The notes under the pieces are model-generated. The model was not told where the DNA came from, did no database searches, and worked only from the letters and a program-made list of their open reading frames with translations. A program made the position numbers and the translations under genes. 52,963 bases of DNA from Fibrobacterota bacterium (GTDB lineage: Bacteria; Fibrobacterota; Chitinivibrionia; Chitinivibrionales; Chitinispirillaceae): NCBI GenBank assembly GCA_023436145.1, contig JAEZKP010000008.1, forward strand, positions 1 through 52,963, in the 5' to 3' direction. Shown in pieces: positions 52,079 to 52,963 of this stretch. The stretch's first letter is position 1; each line of letters starts with the position of its first letter.

Positions 52079-52963
52079 TCAAACACCCCATAATTTATTT
52101 CTCAGCCCTGACTCTCTGATAGTGCGTGACAAAACTGCTTTTTCCAGAATCGTCTCATTGCTCCAGATTTCCACACTCTTTCGTGCTCTGGTTAATGCGG
52201 TGTAAACAAGTTCACGGGTAAGTACAGGGATAGGCGATGGCGGGAGAATCAGGGTCACATGATCGAATTCAGACCCTTGAGATTTATGAACTGTCATAGC
52301 ATAAGCAACTTCCCAGGAGCGCAGCTGCCGGGGTTGAAAAAATTTTACAGTCGACTGCGGCCCCATAAACACAGCCCGGTAATTTATAGGATTATTGTGC
52401 TCCGAAAGGATGATGCCACTATCGCCATTGTAAAGGTCCAGCGTGTAGTCATTTGTATTAATAAGTATGGGCAGACCAGAATACAGATCGGTTTCGCGGG
52501 CAATTAAACCGGAATTTACAAGTATGTTTATTACCATACGATTAATTGAATTTACCCCATATGGGCCCTGTCGGGCTGCACAGAGAATTTTGAATTTATC
52601 CAGATGTTTCAGTGCAGTAAGCGGATCTTTTTCCGATGACAGGGGGGCAAAAAATTCCATAACGCTGCTTTTCAAGGTGCTGTAAATGGCGTGTTCGGAT
52701 GGTAAGGTCTTTCTGGAGCAGTCTGTAAACCTGCCGGAGTCTAGAATATCCAAAGTGCTCGAAATGTCTCCGCGGTTTACCGCGCGGCTCAGAACTCCAA
52801 TACCTGAAGTCTCATTAAACCTGTAGCTTTTCCGCAAAGTTACAATACAGTCCGCAATGGGTGGTTCAAGCAGATTTCCCGGTTCCTTATACCCGGGTAG
52901 TATCTTTTTTATAATTTCAGATTGTTTTAAAGTAAACTGATGAGCGTTCCCTGTGTCGCAAAT
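52079..52963 (-). CDS. recD: RecD-like helicase (exodeoxyribonuclease V alpha), C-terminal part, cut by window edge
   Basis: The frame continues without a stop to the end of the window (the first internal Met at 52837 is not the start). Visible are the IVTLRKSYRF segment, then PILINTNDY in the RecD C-terminal domain, and AYAMTVHKSQGSEFDHVTLILP (helicase motif V region) followed by LTRELVYTALTRARKSVEIW (motif VI). These are the C-terminal RecA-like fold of the 5'-to-3' helicase RecD. In RecBCD it processes double-strand breaks. Whether this is RecBCD-type RecD or RecD2 cannot be told without the N-terminal part. About 295 codons are in the window. Confidence 0.88.
   Translation of the reverse strand: MCDTGNAHQFTLKQSEIIKKILPGYKEPGNLLEPPIADCIVTLRKSYRFNETSGIGVLSRAVNRGDISSTLDILDSGRFTDCSRKTLPSEHAIYSTLKSSVMEFFAPLSSEKDPLTALKHLDKFKILCAARQGPYGVNSINRMVINILVNSGLIARETDLYSGLPILINTNDYTLDLYNGDSGIILSEHNNPINYRAVFMGPQSTVKFFQPRQLRSWEVAYAMTVHKSQGSEFDHVTLILPPSPIPVLTRELVYTALTRARKSVEIWSNETILEKAVLSRTIRESGLRNKLWGV

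Overview
The window looks like chromosomal DNA of a Gram-negative, envelope-rich bacterium, most likely a member of Fibrobacterota (Chitinispirillum/Chitinivibrio side). This is inference. It rests on a TIGR02147-family protein (a family expanded in Fibrobacter) translationally coupled to a lipoprotein, on secreted carbohydrate-active or lectin-like proteins with short C-terminal sorting-like domains, on a large protein ending in a FlgD-like domain next to a PorV-like barrel, and on moderate-to-low G+C with good Shine-Dalgarno sites. There is no rRNA, CRISPR array or intact transposase.

Left end (1-5.7 kb): a gene graveyard. It holds a palindromic intergenic repeat with 11-bp terminal inverted repeats, a tyrosine recombinase lacking both ends, a sialate-esterase-like secreted enzyme, a frameshifted parallel-beta-helix remnant, a cytosolic cysteine-rich BtuF-like protein, a BNR-propeller fragment without start or proper end, and a frameshifted FkbM methyltransferase. 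From 5.7 to 19 kb come mostly housekeeping genes (ispE, an RNase D-like exonuclease, an aminotransferase, rsgA, larC, metK), interrupted by the TIGR02147/lipoprotein/secreted-protein cassette and an ABC-2 permease without an ATPase.

Middle (19-36 kb): a ferritin-like protein coupled to an M50-like membrane protein whose catalytic Glu is replaced by Val, a sigma-54 response regulator, and a Ser/Thr kinase with TPRs. Then aspS, a small lipoprotein, a LysM protein, pgpH (c-di-AMP phosphodiesterase type), a HAMP-only membrane protein, a DUF3098-like protein and two tRNAs (Val-UAC, Asp-GUC). The first tRNA base is the last base of the DUF3098 stop codon. Next are murB, an MBL hydrolase, xerD/C, a glycosyltransferase and an HU/IHF protein.

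Right part (36-53 kb): a consensus promoter with a leader of about 215 nt precedes a three-gene envelope operon (outer-membrane barrel, 1471-aa Ig/carboxypeptidase-regulatory-like protein with FlgD-like C-terminus, TolB-like/PorV-like barrel). Then follow cysD-cysNC, a double VOC-domain protein, a minus-strand cluster (CBS protein, PTS EIIA-CBS fusion, NhaD/ArsB-type transporter), a small secreted protein and the C-terminal part of RecD, cut by the window edge.

Best candidates for something undescribed are the envelope operon with its long leader, the CBS / EIIA-CBS / ion-transporter cluster, the ferritin-like plus pseudo-site-2-protease pair, the cysteine-rich cytosolic BtuF homologue, and the dispersed palindromic repeat family.
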